From: Spartobacteria bacterium
GTDB lineage: Bacteria; Verrucomicrobiota; Verrucomicrobiia; Chthoniobacterales; UBA10450
DNA length: 64,000 nucleotides
NCBI GenBank assembly: GCA_003134765.1
Contig: PLCM01000015.1
Span: forward strand, 3,421 to 67,420
Reading direction: 5' to 3'
Part shown: positions 60,533 through 64,000 of the stretch, in pieces
How the letters are laid out: every line of letters begins with the position of its first letter
How positions within the stretch are numbered: position 1 is the stretch's first letter
Made by a program: the position numbers and the translations under genes
The notes under the pieces: generated by a model
Databases searched by the model: none
Seen by the model: the letters and a program-made list of their open reading frames with translations, nothing else
What the model was told of the DNA's origin: nothing

Positions 60533-63500
60533 ATGGTCGGTTGGATTTTAAAGAAAATACTGGGGTCGAAGAATCAGCGCGAGATCAAGCGTCTCGCGCC
60601 GATCGTCCATCGTATCAACGAGCTCGACGAGCAGTTTAAAGCACTCTCCGACGACGATCTCCGCGCCAAGACCGCCGCGTGGAAATCGGAGCTCGCCGCG
60701 ATGTCCGATCTCGAAGCCCAGTGGAACAAGCTCGATGAGATTTTGCCGGAAGCGTTTGCGGTCGTGAAGAATGGCGCGCGGCGGCTGACGGAGCGTCAGC
60801 AGGAATTCACGGTCTGCGATCAACCGATGACTTGGAACATGGTGCACTTCGACGTGCAGCTCGTCGGCGGGGTTGTTCTGCATCGGGGCCGGATCGCGGA
60901 AATGGCGACCGGCGAAGGCAAGACGCTGGTGGCAACGCTTCCGCTCTACCTGAATGCGCTGACCGGCAAAGGCGCGCATCTGGTGACGGTGAACGACTAC
61001 CTCGCCCGCCGCGACGCGGAATGGATGGGCCAGCTTTACGGTTTCCTTGGCCTGACGACCGGCTGCATCCAGCACGATCAATCGCCGGACGAACGTCGCC
61101 AGCAGTACGGGATGGACATCACCTACGGCACGAACAGCGAGTTCGGTTTCGATTATTTGCGCGACAACGGCATGGCCACCACGCGCGAGCAGCAGGTCCA
61201 GCGCGGATACAATTTCGCCATCGTCGACGAGGTCGATTCAATCCTGATCGATGAAGCGCGCACCCCGTTGATTATCAGCGGGCCTGCGACGGTTTCGACG
61301 CATCAATACGACAAATGGAAGCCGCTCGTGGACCAACTGGTACGCAAGCAAAACATGCTCTGTAACCGGCTGGCGAGCGAAGCAAAAGAGCTTTTTGAAC
61401 AGGGGAAAACCGAAGAAGGCGGGCTCGCGATGTTCAAGGTGAAACTTGGTCAGCCTCGCAACAAACCGCTCCTCCGCATGATGGAGGATCCTGACAAACG
61501 CAAGGCGGTCGACAAGGCCGAGCTCTCGTTTTACCAGGATACGCGCAAGGAAGAATTGTTCGCGCTCAAGGAAGAGCTTTTTTTCACCATCGATGAGAAA
61601 TCGAGTGAGTCCGACCTCTCCGAACAGGGCCGCGCGTTCCTCAACCCGGATGAGCCCGATTCGTTCGTCCTGCCGGACTTGATCAGCGAATTTACGGAGA
61701 TCGATCTCGATCCATCACTTTCCGACGAGCAGAAGGAAAAGGCGAAAGTCGGGCGGCAACAGCATTGCGACGCCCAGGCGGAGCGGATCCACAATATTTC
61801 GCAACTCCTGCGGGCCTATTGCCTGTTTGAGAAAGACGTGGCTTACGTCGTCGAGGAGAACAAGGTCGTCATCGTCGACGAATACACCGGTCGCAAGATG
61901 CCGGGCCGGCGCTGGAGCGACGGATTGCACCAGGCCGTCGAAGCGAAGGAAGGCGTTCAGATCGATCGCGAGACGCAGACCCTCGCCACCATTACGATCC
62001 AGAATTATTTCCGTCTCTATCACAAACTCGCCGGCATGACCGGGACCGCGGACACCGAAGCCGCCGAGTTTCACGATATCTATAAGCTCGACGTAAACGT
62101 GATCCCGACGAACCGGCCGGTGGCGCGGAAGGATGCGAACGATCGCATTTACAAAACGCGGCGCGAGAAATACAACGCCGTCATCAACGAGATCAAGGAC
62201 CGCCACGCAAAAGCGCAGCCGGTCCTCGTCGGCACCGTCAGCGTGGAAGCGTCGGAGTTGCTCAGCCGGATGCTAAAGCGAGAGAAAGTTCCGCACAACG
62301 TTCTCAATGCGAAGTTCCATATGCAGGAGGCCGAGATTGTGCAGCGCGCCGGCCAGGCAGGGACCGTCACCATCTCGACGAACATGGCGGGCCGCGGCAC
62401 GGACATTAAGCTGGGCGAAGGCGTGGCAAACGCCGGCGGACTTTTCGTGATCGGCACCGAGCGCCATGAATCGCGCCGGATCGATCGCCAGCTGCGCGGC
62501 CGTTGCGCGCGCCAGGGCGACCCGGGAGGCTCGCGTTTTTATGTCAGCTTCGAGGACGATCTCATGCGCAACTTTGGCGCTGCCGATCGGATGACGAAAA
62601 TCATGGAGCGCTTTGGTCTTGAGGAAGGCCAGGAACTCGAGCATCCGTGGCTGAATAAATCGGTTGAGACGGCGCAAAAACGCGTCGAGCAGCGCAATTA
62701 CCTCGCTCGGAAGCGCACCCTGGATTTCGACGACGTGATGAACAACCAGCGCGAGGTTGTTTACAACTATCGCAACGACACCATCGATTCTGATGAGCCG
62801 CGCAAGCTCGTTTTCGAAGTGATCGATGAAGCGGTTCCCGGGAAAGTGCAGGAATTTCTCGGCACAGGCGCGGCGGGCGAAGAGCCGAATTACGGGGGCC
62901 TGTTGAACTGGGTGAACGTCACCTTTCCGCTTGGATTGACCAGGGAGAAGGCGCAGTTCGAAACGCGCACGGTCGACGAGAACACGCAATTCCTGATCGG
63001 CAAAATCAAGGAATCGTACGAACGCAAGTCGAGTCACGAAGAACCGACCGCGGTGAAGAGCCTCGAGCGCTACATCATTCTGAACGCGATTGACCGGCTC
63101 TGGCAGGAGCATCTTTACGCGATGGATGCTTTACGCGAGGGCGTCTACCTGCGCAGCTACGCCCAGAAGGATCCGCTCGTCGAATACAAGACCGAAGCCT
63201 ATGAAATGTTCGTCGAGCTGATGGCGAACATTAAGAACGAAGTGTTGCATAATCTCTTCCGCAGCACTTCGAACCTGCAGGCCTTCGAGAATTTCCTTTC
63301 CACCCTGCCGCAGTTCCTTTTGAAGGAGCAGGGTCCCGCGACGGCGACCGGCCCCGTTCCCGGGCGTCACGGCGATCGGATGTCGGCGACGAGCGACGAC
63401 GTTTCGTCGAACGGCGATGGCTCTGAGTTGAAACTCGATTTGGCGCCGGTGCGTCGCGACGTGCCAAAGGTCGGTCGCAACGAGCCCTGCCCGTGCGGCA

Positions 63501-63541
63501 GCGGCAAGAAATTCAAGAACTGCTGCGGTCGCGTGGCGTAA
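60533..63541 (+). CDS. secA: Preprotein translocase ATPase SecA
   Basis: 1002 residues from the ATG at 60533 ([20 protein letters not shown]). Walker [35 protein letters not shown], the HWD region, [16 protein letters not shown], and a C-terminal SEC-C zinc ligand [13 protein letters not shown]. An insert of about 100 residues around 275-400 is present, as in many Verrucomicrobia/Bacteroidetes SecA. Drives Sec export, on which the secreted proteins of this window depend. A family B repeat starts at its stop. Confidence 0.97.
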   Translation: MVGWILKKILGSKNQREIKRLAPIVHRINELDEQFKALSDDDLRAKTAAWKSELAAMSDLEAQWNKLDEILPEAFAVVKNGARRLTERQQEFTVCDQPMTWNMVHFDVQLVGGVVLHRGRIAEMATGEGKTLVATLPLYLNALTGKGAHLVTVNDYLARRDAEWMGQLYGFLGLTTGCIQHDQSPDERRQQYGMDITYGTNSEFGFDYLRDNGMATTREQQVQRGYNFAIVDEVDSILIDEARTPLIISGPATVSTHQYDKWKPLVDQLVRKQNMLCNRLASEAKELFEQGKTEEGGLAMFKVKLGQPRNKPLLRMMEDPDKRKAVDKAELSFYQDTRKEELFALKEELFFTIDEKSSESDLSEQGRAFLNPDEPDSFVLPDLISEFTEIDLDPSLSDEQKEKAKVGRQQHCDAQAERIHNISQLLRAYCLFEKDVAYVVEENKVVIVDEYTGRKMPGRRWSDGLHQAVEAKEGVQIDRETQTLATITIQNYFRLYHKLAGMTGTADTEAAEFHDIYKLDVNVIPTNRPVARKDANDRIYKTRREKYNAVINEIKDRHAKAQPVLVGTVSVEASELLSRMLKREKVPHNVLNAKFHMQEAEIVQRAGQAGTVTISTNMAGRGTDIKLGEGVANAGGLFVIGTERHESRRIDRQLRGRCARQGDPGGSRFYVSFEDDLMRNFGAADRMTKIMERFGLEEGQELEHPWLNKSVETAQKRVEQRNYLARKRTLDFDDVMNNQREVVYNYRNDTIDSDEPRKLVFEVIDEAVPGKVQEFLGTGAAGEEPNYGGLLNWVNVTFPLGLTREKAQFETRTVDENTQFLIGKIKESYERKSSHEEPTAVKSLERYIILNAIDRLWQEHLYAMDALREGVYLRSYAQKDPLVEYKTEAYEMFVELMANIKNEVLHNLFRSTSNLQAFENFLSTLPQFLLKEQGPATATGPVPGRHGDRMSATSDDVSSNGDGSELKLDLAPVRRDVPKVGRNEPCPCGSGKKFKNCCGRVA

Positions 63542-63604
63542 TTGGAGGGACGACCGCCGTGTCGTCCCAAAAATAATGGGGCGGCACGGAGCCCGTCCCT
63601 CCAC
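63542..63604. repeat. Double-hairpin repeat, family B
   Basis: GGGACGAC...GTCGTCCC and the inverted arm GGGGCGG...CCCGTCCC, bounded by TTGGAGGGACGA and CGTCCCTCCA. Starts one base after the secA stop codon and is likely to end its transcript. Confidence 0.85.
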
Positions 63605-63606
63605 TT

Positions 63607-63690
63607 CTGTAGCCGCGCCGCTGTGCCGTGCGTGGGAGAAAAGGTCCTATCAGCAACGCGATGACACGGCCCACAGGGCCGCGGCTACAG
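63607..63690. repeat. Inverted repeat with CTGTAGCCGCG ends, overlapping the stop of the next gene
   Basis: CTGTAGCCGCGCCGCTGTGC at 63607 is matched by GGCCCACAGGGCCGCGGCTA at about 63668-63687, ending CTACAG at 63690. The right end contains the TAG stop (63685-63687, minus strand) of the gene at the window edge. Related sequence is at about 23433. Confidence 0.75.
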
Positions 63691-64000
63691 AAGAGGGAAA
63701 GGCAACTCCAACGTCGCGCCCGGCGGAAGGCTGCGCCATTTGACGGCAAGCTCGTCGAACCGCGATCGTACCCGCGCCAGATCTTCATCCGCAAGCGGGC
63801 GCGGCTGCGGCATTCCTTTCGCGCTCGCGAAGGTCGCGGCCAGTTGGTTGAACTCCGAGGCAGTGGCCACTACGCCACCGGCGCGTTCCGCCGAAAACGC
63901 GGAGACGAGATATTCGACTTCGAGGGCTTTAATGGGCAGGGGGCCGCGCGCGGTCTTGCCGGTGGTGTCCTCGATGTCCCAGCCCTCTGCGATCAATCCA
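63685..64000 (-). CDS. Partial hypothetical protein running off the right edge
   Basis: About 105 residues seen; the frame is open to base 64000, so the start lies beyond it (the TTG at 63996 is only the first possible codon). Reads EGWDIEDTTGKTARGPLPIK, then ASEFNQLAATFASAKGMPQP and RVRSRFDELAVKWRSLPPGA. No domain is recognised. The last Leu codon and stop (CTG TAG) come from the repeat at 63607-63690. Confidence 0.5.
   Translation of the reverse strand, partial: GLIAEGWDIEDTTGKTARGPLPIKALEVEYLVSAFSAERAGGVVATASEFNQLAATFASAKGMPQPRPLADEDLARVRSRFDELAVKWRSLPPGATLELPFPLL

Noticed and set aside
1-64000. Transposase or RAYT gene that could mobilise the palindromic repeats
   Set aside because: No frame in the window resembles a Y1, DDE or serine recombinase; if one exists it is elsewhere in the genome.

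Overview
The window is a GC-rich (by eye about 60%) chromosomal segment, most likely from a soil member of the Verrucomicrobiota (Chthoniobacterales/Spartobacteria type). The evidence is the set of housekeeping genes and their order, a PEP-CTERM-like secreted protein, several very large secreted proteins ending in a paired C-terminal domain, a four-helix-bundle (IVP/S23-like) gene, and many short palindromic intergenic repeats. The assignment is an inference from gene content; no rRNA is present.

Layout. 1-12.7 kb: the 3' part of a giant surface protein, small secreted proteins, a MocR-type regulator, rlmN, an Mpv17-like membrane protein, a HAD phosphatase and a PEP-CTERM-like protein. 12.8-17.1 kb: a core cluster prs-rplY-pth-rpsF-ssb-dprA. 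17.3-24.7 kb: a zinc alcohol dehydrogenase whose 3' end is tandemly re-duplicated, a type IA topoisomerase, nrdR with an overlapping unknown gene, a HIT protein and an L,D-transpeptidase. 24.9-32.7 kb: a lipoprotein, a large Ser/Thr kinase, tRNA-Ser(GCU), moeA, and a MarR/TolC/PgeF group. 32.8-38.3 kb: lpxA-radC-polyprenyl synthase-cNMP-binding protein, lplA-like/pyrF, and divergent ispE. 38.3-42.2 kb: a succinate dehydrogenase operon (sdhC-sdhA-sdhB) interrupted by a four-helix-bundle gene cassette. 42.4-59.1 kb: a surface/polysaccharide region with glycosyltransferases, a methyltransferase, two paralogous multi-pass membrane proteins, an epimerase, a beta-helix protein, an RCC1 propeller protein and a twin-domain protein. 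59.1-64 kb: pyrE, ridA, secA and a partial gene at the right edge.

The most distinctive feature is the intergenic DNA. At least four unrelated sequence families share one architecture: two inverted arms, each arm itself a hairpin, with compensatory base differences between the two arms. Further inverted-repeat families sit beside them. They lie mostly between convergent gene ends, but some abut or enter coding sequence (pyrE, radC, the gene at the right edge). One of them has been amplified with the adh 3' end into an array of about 212 bp units. No transposase is visible in the window.
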